A model generated the notes under the pieces. The model did not search any database. It saw only the letters and a program-made list of their open reading frames with translations, and had not been told where the DNA came from. The position numbers and the translations under genes were made by a program. Shown here in pieces: positions 33,103 through 42,192 of a DNA stretch of 64,000 nt (within the stretch, counting starts at the first letter, position 1; each line of letters begins with the position of its first letter). This DNA is from Oreohelix idahoensis (lineage: Eukaryota; Mollusca; Gastropoda; Stylommatophora; Oreohelicidae), in the NCBI GenBank assembly GCA_024509875.1, contig JAMPIV010008530.1, positions 62,001-126,000 on the forward strand. The letters are read 5' to 3'.

Positions 33103-33460
33103 ACTCTGCCCTTGTAAATAGTTCTAGGTCCGTTATCTTCCTTTGGTAATCTACGTTTTCGAAAATTGTTTTCTCTAACGTTTCTTTTTCTATCCAATCG
33201 TCTATTCATAAACCTGGTCCTAATTCCACAAATTCTTCCTATTTCCATATTTCTATATCGTCCTTCGATTTTCGGTGGAACATAATTTTCTCGATGAGTC
33301 TGCTGAGGTCCTCTCGAGACAGCCTCTCCCATTCTCTGTCTATCCAATCTTCCCCTCTCCTCATGTTCTCCTCTATATACTCTGGGTAGAACAGGTTCTC
33401 TACCACGGTCCCATTCTGGATTTCAACCTCTGTGTGTAGACCTGTGGTCGTACTCTTCAC
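33063..33460 (-). pseudogene. G3 region downstream of gag, broken frames
   Basis: Two overlapping open frames (33239-33460 and 33063-33347) together bridge gag and the repeat protein. The text is very basic (NRRLDRKRNVRENNFRKRR). I cannot tell which parts were translated. It may be a Gag C-terminal extension broken by frame changes. Confidence 0.4.
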
Positions 33461-34439
33461 CTACAACTCTTCCATGTCTATATTCCATACCTCTTGATAC
33501 TTGTCTGAACTCCACAGGAGCATCCCTCTCACCTGTATTCCTATGATTTCTATCTTCCCTCATCCCATCTCGTCGTCCGGTATGACTCTCCATTCTTCGC
33601 TTCTTACACACAGCTGCTAAATGTCCCTTGGCATTACACAAATAACATCGTTTTTCTTCGGGCGTCCGTATGATTCCCCTTCCGGGTTCCCTGTCATGGC
33701 CATCTCCGTACTGGTTGCTCAGGTGGCCAAGATAATCTCTTCCTCTTGGTCTATCGCTAACTGCCTGTCCAGTCCATCGAACTTCATTTTCTTTCCAAAT
33801 CTTTTCTTCGTGATTGTTTCCTGACCTTAGTTGAAACCTCTTCATCAGATTTTCTTCCGACAAGGCCAATCGTATAGCCCCATTCAAGGTTCTTGGACTC
33901 TTTCTCAAGAGAAGCAATCTCATTCCATCCTTATATAATGCATTTATAAAAATTCCAACCAACTGCCCCTCAATATCTGAACTCCGTATATCTTGTTCTC
34001 TAAAAACTTCTTCTGCCAGGTTTTTTAATATATCACTGAACAACTGGACTGATTCTCCTGATTCTTGTTTTACTTGCCTAAGCAGTCCCCATAGATAATG
34101 TTGGTCCACCGACTCCCCGTATCTATTCAACAATCCTCTTTTCAACTCTTCCCATGTTTCCTGAGGTTCCTCTTCAAATCTTCTTCTCAAAAAGTCATTC
34201 AACAAATCATTACTAGTTAGAAAAGCTAACCTTTTTTTTTCTTCTTCGTTTGCCCCTATGGAGTAAGCATATCTCTCTATTTTGGCAATCCATTTTTTAC
34301 AATCTACTGCTTCTCCTCTATAGGTCTCGATGCTTTGTCGCAAACCAGTCTGCCTGTTTTCCATGCTCCACCTCTCTAGGGCATTCGTAACATGTAACAA
34401 TGCTAGCGTATTTGGATCTAATCCTTGTCCTTCTGCCAT
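33423..34439 (-). CDS. G3 Gag with zinc knuckle
   Basis: Open frame of 338 codons starting MAEGQGLDPNTLALL. It contains a capsid-like helical region (WEELKRGLLNRYGESVDQ, then QVKQESGESVQLFSDIL) typical of Gypsy-like retrotransposon Gag, and a CCHC zinc knuckle CYLCNAKGHLAAVC near residue 268-281 for RNA packaging. A basic Arg/Gly-rich tail follows. It is the first ORF after the 5' LTR and leader, as expected for gag. The frame is intact. It would assemble cytoplasmic particles, but this element supplies no polymerase. Confidence 0.85.
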   Translation of the reverse strand: MAEGQGLDPNTLALLHVTNALERWSMENRQTGLRQSIETYRGEAVDCKKWIAKIERYAYSIGANEEEKKRLAFLTSNDLLNDFLRRRFEEEPQETWEELKRGLLNRYGESVDQHYLWGLLRQVKQESGESVQLFSDILKNLAEEVFREQDIRSSDIEGQLVGIFINALYKDGMRLLLLRKSPRTLNGAIRLALSEENLMKRFQLRSGNNHEEKIWKENEVRWTGQAVSDRPRGRDYLGHLSNQYGDGHDREPGRGIIRTPEEKRCYLCNAKGHLAAVCKKRRMESHTGRRDGMREDRNHRNTGERDAPVEFRQVSRGMEYRHGRVVGEEYDHRSTHRG

Positions 34440-35233
34440 TTTCCAACGAAAATATAATCTTCTTACTCTTCTTACTGTTTGGTCGATAATCCTACTTACT
34501 AATATTCCTCACTCCACCTTTTTCCTATTAACTGCCGTGAACAATATAATAATTTTCTAAAATACACAATGTTTCACTGAAAGGAAAAATTGTTACACAA
34601 AAAATTAATTTAACTAATTTATAGTTAACTGGTCAGTCCTTGAGTTAGGCCCTTGCTACCATGTCTTTGAATTCCTTGACTGTCCCTTGATTTGTAGACA
34701 GGGTCAACGTTTTCAGGAATTCTTGATTGTAGATGATTCACGTTTCAAGATTCTTGATTGGAGACAGTTTTAAGTTTCAGGCTCTCTTGATTGTAGACAA
34801 ATGTCAAGTTTCAGGATCTCTTGATTGTAGACAGGTTCGCAATTTCAGGATCTCTTGATTGATTGTAGGCAATTTCTCGTTTTATGAGTCTTTTTGATTC
34901 ATAATCCTGGCAAACCACGCCAGTTTCATACTCGTCACAGCGTGATGTTTACTTCTTGTATCCTCGACAATCCAAACGGATCCGAATCCTGGTCACGGCA
35001 CCAAACTCAACACCCACAATGTCACAGTGTCCGGTTGCCGTCATCACATCTGAATCCTGGTAAACGGCACCAAACTCTACACCACCACGTCTCACAGCGG
35101 GATCAATAAAAGTCTGTAGCAATCCCAGAGTGATCTTTACATAGGCCGCAGTATCTCAGCAAGTTCAGAATCACCTGTCACATGTTGCCGTCATCATCTA
35201 TCGCAGCGCCCGACAATAATAACTGTCTTTAGG
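34440..35233 (-). other. G3 5' leader with short tandem repeats
   Basis: The non-coding leader between the 5' LTR and gag contains about five degenerate copies of a unit with 'tcttgattgtagaca' and 'tttcagga' (34720-34880) and two copies of a 'ctggtcacggcaccaaactc'-like block (34990-35080). No standard TGG-type PBS directly adjoins the LTR. Confidence 0.6.
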
Positions 35234-35967
35234 TAACTGCCTCCTTTGTTGGCCCGTAGTTTTGGGTGTGTGATCGTATAGTGGTCTGTTGTGATAGTGG
35301 TGGTCTGTATTTGTGGTGGACAGTGGTGGATGAGTGGTGAAACCAATCTTTCCAACTTTAACTTATATAACAGTTAAGCAAATTCACTACCCCACTTGGA
35401 GGTACACAATAAGACACAGTCACTTGAAAAGTTTATAGTTCTTTTATTTAGCTCCAGCTATATAATTTAGGTGGCTTCGAAATTCTGATATATTCTTTTT
35501 CCCTTCTTTGACAGTCATTCAATTCATAGGGTTCTCCTTTCCCCGAGATTCCTCTGGACAACGTACGATTTAAACCCTTGGTTTGACCCACAGGTCATTT
35601 TAACTGCTCCTTCCTTCGACACAGACACTCTTCGACCATTAAACGCACTTACCAATTGTTAAAAGATGGGTTATTTCATTCGTGAACAAGCGGCTAATAC
35701 AGAGTTGATCTGCATCTAGTTCTTTCTTCTCAGTTCTTTCATTATTCTTGATCTTTTCTCCTTGGGATGAAATGGAGCGCCCTTCTGGTTCAGGGGACAT
35801 CTTGTAACCAACTGTGTCGTCATCGTTTTTTGTATGACGTGGCGGTCTCTCGAATGTCTTTTCTTTTCTGTCATCCGCATCGAGAGTTCCTTTTTCTTCT
35901 CCTTATAGTCGGTCCACTATTCCTTTTTATTACGTCATTTTGTCTGTATGTCACGGCTCCTGGGACA
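35234..35967 (-). repeat. G3 5' LTR
   Basis: It is the partner of 28945-29676, with few differences, which suggests a recent insertion. On the minus strand it begins TGTCCCAGGAGCC. Confidence 0.9.
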
Positions 35968-35969
35968 CA

Positions 35970-36759
35970 TGCATCAGATGATATGAGGGTCTTCAAATGG
36001 TTGAATATGTGTTGATAGTCTTCTGAGCATTCATACGGAGTTTTATTCTGTAGTAGGGATCGCAAAGGTTCTGCAGCAGCTGACAAATTTGGTATGAATT
36101 GTGCTAAGAAGTTGACAGCACCTAAGAATTGTTGCAGTACCTTCTTTGTAGCTGGTGTTGGCATGTCATGAATATCTGCAACTTTTTTAGGGTCTGGTTT
36201 TACACCATTCTGGATGTACAGCAATCCAAAAAAGTGTATCTCAGTTGCCTTAATTTTACACTTTTTTGCTGTTGAATGTTAGCCCATGGGCTTGTGCTAC
36301 ATGCATCAAGTTAATCAAGTTATGGTCATGTTCTTGTTCGGACCTGCCACAGACTACAATGTCGTCCGCAATAGCCACTGTGCCAGAACATTGCTCAACA
36401 ATGTTGTCAATCTTCTGTTGAAAGATGTCTTGTGATACATTCAAACCAAATGGGAGTCTCTTGAAACAATATCTGCCGAATGGTGTTCGAAAAATTGTAA
36501 GGAGTTGACTTTCCTCTGCTATCTCAACACTCCAGTATCCGTGTACAGCATCTAGTTTAGAAAAATATCTGGCATTGTGGAATCTGTGAGTTATCTCTTC
36601 CACTGTATGCATTTTATGTGGACAGCGCTTTAGACTGTTGTTTAAATGTTTTGGGTCAAGACAAACCAGAAGAGAACCATCCTGTTTCAAAACAGTTGTG
36701 ATACTACTACACCAATCAGAATGCTCTTCAACATTTCTAATAACGTCATTCTGCACCAT
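35970..36759 (-). pseudogene. G2 reverse transcriptase, one internal stop
   Basis: This is the reverse transcriptase domain of G2. It shows LDPKHLNNSLKR, FSKLDAVHGYWSVEI (motif A), FGRYCFKRLPFGLN and IADDIVVCG (motif C with both aspartates). A stop at about 36256, after TFNSKKV, is followed in the same frame by the thumb/connection region (DPKKVADIHDMPTPATKK). The domain is cut at 35970 by G3. It would copy element RNA into DNA. Confidence 0.9.
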
Positions 36760-36843
36760 CTTTTCTAGTTCTGTGGCAAGTTTCTGTTTAACATGTATAG
36801 GATACTTTCTAGGTGGGTCTATCTTTGGTTCAGCGTTGTATTT

Positions 36844-37686
36844 TTAAAAAAATCTTGCCTTTCCCGGAAGTTTGCCTATTCTGTCAAACTGTTCTGGGAA
36901 TCGCTGTTTAAGGTCATCTACTCCAGTGATGTGTAGAGTAAGATGTTCTTTTTTGTCAGCTTTAATGTTGTTAATAGTTACCACACTCAGCTTTTCGCAC
37001 ATTGGTAGACCCAAAATTGCAGGTCCTTCAACATCTACCAAGTAAAATGTTGACGATGTCCATTCAGAGTCTCTGTATGAACATTCAAGTGTTACTGCTC
37101 CGGAATAGTCTATACTTGTTCCAATGTAAGCTCTTAGCTTTGTCTTGCCACTCCTACTTTTTACATCCCATGTGGGAAATCCTTGCTCATCCACCTTGTC
37201 ATGCATGATCTGTCTGAATATTCTTAAGGGTAGAGTGTTTCCTTGGGCACCTGTGTCTATCTTGAAACGAATATATCTTTCTTTGTGCATTTTAATCCCT
37301 GGTATTCTGAATTGTACCTTGCAGAAAGCCTGCGTTCTCTTTGGTTCGTTACTGAAAGTTAGTATCTTCACAATATCAAGAGAGGAAGGATCACTTTCTT
37401 CACTGGAGTCAAAGTCCTCAGTCATCATAGAATGTGTTTGTTTTGATGACTCTCTGCTGTGAAGTTTGTGTTGAGCATTGTCTTGTTTCCTCTTGAAACA
37501 AAATTTTATCCAGTGGCCCCTCTTTCTGCAGTAATGACATGTAGAGTCTTTAGCTGGACAGTGGTTTTGTATGTGGTTTAGGCCACAACATTTACACATA
37601 GCACCTCTGCTTGTGTTGTGTTTTCCTTGTTGCTTAATACCAGTTGCTTTGTTGTGTTTAGGTTTATAGCTTTTTACTGCATCCAC
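36844..37686 (-). pseudogene. G2 zinc knuckles and aspartic protease
   Basis: The open frame of about 280 codons has two zinc knuckles (CKCCGLNHIQNHC and CHYCRKRGHWIKFC) and a retropepsin-type protease with the catalytic KIDTGAQGNTLPL and the downstream VEGPAILGLPMC. It ends at a stop just before the reverse transcriptase, which continues in the same frame. The protease would process the polyprotein. Confidence 0.9.
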
Positions 37687-37767
37687 CTGGGCTGCTACTG
37701 TACCTTGCTGAATTTGTTTAATGTTTAGTGTTTGTGCCTCGTGTTTCCTGCCTTCATCCAGAAGTTG

Positions 37768-38259
37768 TTATAAAGTTAGTGTATCACTCTGGCTCAGTAG
37801 CCATTTCTGGAACTCTGGCATTGGTGTGCTAAGAAGGATCTGTTCAATAATTCGCTCTTTTTCCTCTTCTTTGCTAAATTTACATACACTTGTTTTCTCC
37901 TTAATGCGAGTGAAGAAATCGTCTAGACTTTCATCAGGTTTCTGTTGCAGGTGGTGAAGTTCTAATCTTGCCGCTCTAAAGTTTGTGTGCTTTATGATCA
38001 GACGTTTTTCAAATTCGTCCAATATGGCTACGGGGTCGGTCGCTGACTCAGCGGGCATGGCGGTAGCAAAACTGTTGTAAATTTTTAAACCTTCATCGTC
38101 CAATGCTTCTAGAATATATGGAGTTAAGGTTTGACCTTCTAGACCAGTGGTCTTAGAATAGAGATCTATGCGTTGGCGCCATAATAGGAAAGCTTCACTT
38201 TTATCATCTCGACCGGCAAATCGCATTTGGGGTGCACTGCGGTAGTGTTTAGCCGCCAT
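37768..38259 (-). pseudogene. G2 gag (capsid-like)
   Basis: I choose the start MAAKHYRSAPQMRF rather than the Met four codons upstream, because it fits the usual N-terminus of this lineage. Capsid-like text includes LLWRQRIDLYSKTTG, LHHLQQKPDESLDDFFTRI and ILLSTPMPEFQKWLL. A stop near 37765 separates it from the zinc-knuckle frame, which follows in register (KHEAQTLNIK). Confidence 0.88.
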
Positions 38260-38354
38260 GGTTGACCTCAACGACGAAAATTAGCCGAACAAACTGTACT
38301 AACGTGTTATCGTATAGCTGTTTTGCGTCGGTCCGGTATCGGCCGCTGCCACCA

Positions 38355-38549
38355 TGTAATGTTATGATGTATGTATATAAGCGTTACTACGTCATCTTCA
38401 CAAGCACACATAAGTTTCACAATGCACACACTAAAGCGTGATCAGTTTGCTGCCATCTTTATTTACAGAATATTCGTACATGTGTAGTTTCGTATTTTAA
38501 TGTATTATATTACAATGTGTAGTTTCGTATTTTAATGTATTATATTACA
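38355..38549 (-). repeat. G2 5' LTR and primer-binding site
   Basis: This is the 195-bp partner of 26813-27007. On the minus strand it is followed by TGGTGGCAGCGGCC (plus strand 38341-38354), the PBS. The TSD TTGCT lies at 38550-38554. Confidence 0.92.
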
Positions 38550-38554
38550 TTGCT

Positions 38555-39067
38555 GACCACATCACACCTAGTGTGCTGATGGTCAAGAAAATATAGGCCT
38601 AACACCACATTCCCAATATGCCTCATTGGTCGTGTAACGGAATCCTTTACCTTTAAAAAAATAAAAAATAAATGAAACACTCAGAGAGTAAACACGCATG
38701 ATTCTTACTTTGCTTGTTAAAAATAAGATACTTATGTAAACACAAAACTAGGTTCCAAGTAATACTCCTGCGCTTAGTTAGCTTGGTTAATCATACATGC
38801 AAGAATACCAGGACAAAATGGCTACCTTACTAAAACTCTTAATTAGTGCACTTCAAAGGCAACTTTATGTGCTGTTGAGATGGTATATAAATTAGAAATT
38901 TGCTAAAGTCGGATTCCCTTTTTCAGGTTTTTGTTAAAAGTTTCATTTAAAATATTTGTTTTCAAAAGCATGAAAAAGTATTCAATTAGTATTTAAAAAA
39001 TGATACACAATTAGCACAAATTGTCTAATTAGTCCAATACGAAAAGCAGAAACTGCCACTTGTTATA
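38555..39067. other. Unassigned non-coding DNA
   Basis: AT-rich sequence with no gene or bounded element that I can recognise. Confidence 0.45.
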
Positions 39068-39655
39068 GACCGAAAGGGAGGCATCAAAGAAGAGTTGGCC
39101 ACTCATAAAGCAGCAGCTGGGAGACTTTTCCAGGCCATAAATCGAGGATTCCTCAGCAAGAGAGAGGTTGGTAAGAAAACGAAGATGGCTGTATACCGCT
39201 CCACATATGTCCCAATCTTGACATATGGATGCGAGTCATGGGCAATGACTACAACCCACAAAAGCCAGATCCAAACCTCAGAAATGAGGTATCTGAGGAA
39301 GGTGGTTGAAGTAACAAGAAGAGACATGGTCCGCAACCAGACGATACGTCAAGGCCTAAAATCCCACCCCCTGCAGACCCAAGTAGAACAGTCCCAACTA
39401 AGATGGTTTGGCCATGTCTGCAGAATGGGAGAAGATCGGCTACCACGACAAGCATGGGAAAGAAAGAGCCAGGGATCCAGACCCAAAGGACGACCCAGAG
39501 TCCGCTGGGAGGACAACATTAGACAATCTTTGAAGGACCGAGGACTAGAATGGAACCAGGCCAGGAGGAAACGGCCGATAGGATAGTGTGGCGCTCTCTC
39601 TTCCAAACCTCTACACCTCACGGTAGAAGAGGAACGACTAAGTAAGTAAGTAAAA
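39068..39655 (+). mobile_element. RTE-like element R3, 5'-truncated copy
   Basis: This is the best plus-strand copy of the R3 3' end. It runs from the region after the reverse transcriptase to the characteristic tail 'acacctcacggtagaagagg' followed by (AAGT)n. Other copies or pieces lie at 2287, 10367/25950, 42099/44395 and 50445. Confidence 0.88.
39095..39586 (+). pseudogene. R3 C-terminal coding fragment
   Basis: The open frame (163 codons) corresponds to the part of an RTE-like protein after the polymerase active site. It has LFQAINRGFLSKREVGKKTK, TYGCESWAMTT, a GHVCRMGEDRLPRQAW block and the basic GSRPKGRPRVRWEDNIRQ ending. There is no YADD/FADD motif or endonuclease, so it is a non-functional fragment. 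Confidence 0.85.
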
Positions 39656-39659
39656 TGAA

Positions 39660-40279
39660 AGAAATAGGTTGAAATCAAAATGATGCCATATGTTCTTGCA
39701 AATTTGATACTACACAGACTTTGCTAAAAATGTATTGTTAATATTAATCAGTTTTGCAAAAACTAAAAGAAATTTATGCTGGATATTGTTAATTTGCTAG
39801 CAAAGGTATTTATTAATTCTCAGAGTTAACAAAGGAAAAAAAAATGGAGGGAAAAAAAAGCAAATTAAAAACATGATTTGTTAATTAACTGAACAAGTTT
39901 TCTTAAAGTACAAAAACAAAGATTTATTTACAAAAGTTACAACAATGTACAATAAACAACATCATAGACATTATTACGGGTGAAATCACAGCATGAAGAA
40001 GAATAAAGCGGCATACAAACAATCTAAAATATGTTTTAAAATACAGAAGCAAAAATCATTTCAATCAAATGTAATATAAATTAAATGCTATTTCGCTCAA
40101 CACAATTCAGGAGCCCTAAGGTGTACAAGAAAGGCATTAAACTACAGGTATGACACAAAAAGTAAAGAATAAAAGAAACAATAAAACATTACTAATAAAA
40201 TAATCAGAATTTTCTAGTTCATCTACCTAGCCTGCTGCTTCCTTAATTTATTCAGCTGATTTCGTAAACAATTTCTCCC
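39660..40279. other. Unassigned AT-rich DNA
   Basis: No gene is seen. The sequence is A-rich with several short poly-A runs and may contain old repeats. Confidence 0.45.
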
Positions 40280-40470
40280 CGTTGTCACAGATTGCCTCCC
40301 CTGCTTTGCAGTAGTGGTCCAACAATGGCTAAAACTCAAGAAGATCTAAATGGGTCGTCAAAGATGTTTACCTTTGCACAAGATTACTCTTGGCAGAGAT
40401 GTAGATAGAAGTGTAATGGCGCTTCTATCCGAAGGGTGTATTCACGAATTCAGAAGTCAAGAACCATGCG
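40280..40470 (-). repeat. Dispersed repeat, copy 2 (see 4872-5070)
   Basis: The reverse complement is similar to 4872-5070 over roughly 190 bp, with small gaps. No coding or terminal structure is visible. Confidence 0.65.
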
Positions 40471-40645
40471 GCGTAGCGCTGAGCAATGGTTAACTTATAA
40501 CTGTCTGTCGCCTTTTGTAAAGGATTTAAGCAATGATTTTTAGTCCGTTCAAGCCCCCAGCTGAGTTAATTCAGCGAATTCTCTCTTATAATGGTATAGC
40601 TCTGTTTAGAGGTAAATATATGTCTAGGTATATGATATATATATA

Positions 40646-42020
40646 TATCAGGAAGAGATACCAGCAGAATGGAAGGAAGGATATCTGGTTAAGTTGCCTA
40701 AGAAGGGAAATTTACAAGAGTTCACAAATTATAGAGGAATAATGTTACTTTCAGTGCCAGGAAAAGTATTAAACAGGATTATCCTTGAAAGATTAAAAGA
40801 GTCCATAGACAAGAAACTGAGAGATGAACAAGCAGGTTTTCGACAAAACAGATCCTGTACAGACCAGATAGCCACTTTGAGAATAATAGTTGAACAAAGT
40901 CTGGAATGGAATTCACCACTATACTTTGGATTTGTGGACTACGGAAAGGCATTTGACAGTGCAGACAGAGAATCACTTTGGAAATTAATGAGGCATTATT
41001 GAGTTTCCCTGAAGATCATTAATTTAATAAAGAAAACATATGAAGACATGACATGCAGAGTTCTTCATGAAGGACAGCTTACAGAACCGTTTGGGATAAG
41101 AACAGGAGTGCGACAGGGATGCCTCTTGTCTCCATTTATTTTCTTACTATCAATATACTGGGTTACGACAACATCGACAAAACACAACAGAAATGGAATC
41201 CAGTGGACTCTGACTAAGCAGTTGGATGATCTGGATTTTGCTGATGACTTAGCTCTTCTGTCCCATAACCGTAATCAGATGCAGGACAAATTGAAAACAC
41301 TCGATGAGAGGTCACAGCAATTGGGTCTGAAAAAACACAGGGAAAAGACAAAAATAATGAGAATAAATGCAGATAATGATAACAGGGTTGAACTTGAAGA
41401 AGCACCAATACATGATGTAGAATGGTACACATATCGTGGCAGTAATATAGACAAAGTTGGAGGGACAGACAGTGATATCAAAATAAGAATACAAAAAGCA
41501 AGAGGAGCTTTCATTGCATTGGGAAATATATGGAGATCAAGAGAAATCGGATCCAACACGAAAATAAGAATTTTCAACTCAAATGTGAAGTCAGTCCTAT
41601 TGTATGGCTCTGAGACACGGAGAACAACAAAGACAACTACCAAAATGCTACAGATTTTCATAAATGGGTGTTTGCGTAGAATAGAGGGATTAAAATGGTA
41701 TGACAAGGTTACCAACGTGGAACTGATGACAAGAACTAGACAAGTGCCAGTGGAACAAGAGATGAGAAGAAGACGATGGCGATGGATAGGACACACACTA
41801 AGGAAATCTGTTGATAGCATTACAAGGCAGTCCTTGTTCTGGAATCCAAAAGGCAAGAGAAGCAGAGGTAGACCAAGAAGCACATGGAGAAGAGAGCTGG
41901 AAACAGAGGTGAAAATGATGAGGAGAACGTGGAAAGAACTTGAGATGATGGCACATGACAAGAGGACTTGGCATGTGTTTGTTGAAGGCCTATGCTCCTT
42001 TGGGAGTGGGGGGTTATGAA

Positions 42021-42022
<2 letters not shown>
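40646..42022 (+). mobile_element. RTE-like element R2, 5'-truncated, same family as R1
   Basis: It begins inside the reverse transcriptase region at text equivalent to R1 near 60440 and ends with 'ggggggttatgaatga' followed by a (TA)n run. It is highly similar to R1 (58830-62905), which supplies the missing 5' part. Confidence 0.9.
40694..42019 (+). pseudogene. R2 reverse transcriptase with one nonsense codon
   Basis: The frame carries DEQAGFRQNRSCTDQIATLR, FVDYGKAFDSADRESLW (motif A), GVRQGCLLSPFIFLL (motif B), LDFADDLALLSHNRNQM (motif C) and the C-terminal GHTLRKSVDSITRQ and GKRSRGRPRSTWRREL blocks. A TGA at 41000-41002 (a Gly codon in R1) is the only interruption before the natural stop at 42017-42019. 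The protein would copy the element's RNA at the nicked target. Confidence 0.9.

Positions 42023-42098
<76 letters not shown>
42023..42098. repeat. (TA)n microsatellite
   Basis: About 76 bp of perfect TA repeats follow the 3' end of R2. The run is separated from the one at 44405 by an R3 fragment containing the Sailor-like transposon, so both may derive from one repeat tract. Confidence 0.95.
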
Positions 42099-42099
<1 letters not shown>

Positions 42100-42192
42100 A
42101 ATGGAACCATGCCAGGTGGAAGACAGCCGATAGGATAGTCTGGCGCTCTCTCTTCCATACCTCTACACCTCACGGTAGAAGGGGAGCGACTA
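42099..42192 (+). mobile_element. R3 3'-end fragment (continues at 44395-44404)
   Basis: This short R3 copy (ggaatggaaccatgcc...ggggagcgacta) lies within TA repeats. Its (AAGT)n tail is found at 44395-44404, after the Sailor-like transposon that interrupts it at a TA dinucleotide. Confidence 0.88.

Larger units (their letters stand above)
28945..35967 (-). mobile_element. LTR element G3: gag and DEK_C-like ORFs, no pol
   Basis: A 7.0-kb element is nested in G2 and read on the minus strand. Its LTRs are about 732-734 bp. The flanking TGCA(T) at 28941-28945 and 35970-35974 is the probable TSD; the exact ends are uncertain by two bases. Internal ORFs encode a Gag with zinc knuckle, a repeat-bearing basic protein and a protein with two DEK_C-like repeats. 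I find no protease, reverse transcriptase, RNase H or integrase on either strand. The G2 reading frame resumes on the other side of G3. Confidence 0.88.
26813..38549 (-). mobile_element. Gypsy-type LTR retrotransposon G2, split by element G3
   Basis: Minus-strand element with 195-bp LTRs (TGTAATG...ATTACA) and the 5-bp duplication TTGCT (26808-26812 and 38550-38554). Without the nested G3 it measures about 4.7 kb. Order on the minus strand is gag, zinc-knuckle/protease, reverse transcriptase, [G3], RNase H, integrase. The PBS TGGTGGCAGCGG adjoins the 5' LTR, and the polypurine tract AAAAAAGGGGGGA adjoins the 3' LTR. Several stops break gag and pol, but the integrase frame is open. The two LTRs differ at only about two positions on reading, so the insertion is recent. 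Confidence 0.94.

Noticed and set aside
41275..41961. Long minus-strand open frame opposite R2 (also 59132-59830 opposite R1)
   Set aside because: These are antisense shadows of the reverse transcriptase ORFs, which carry all the conserved motifs.
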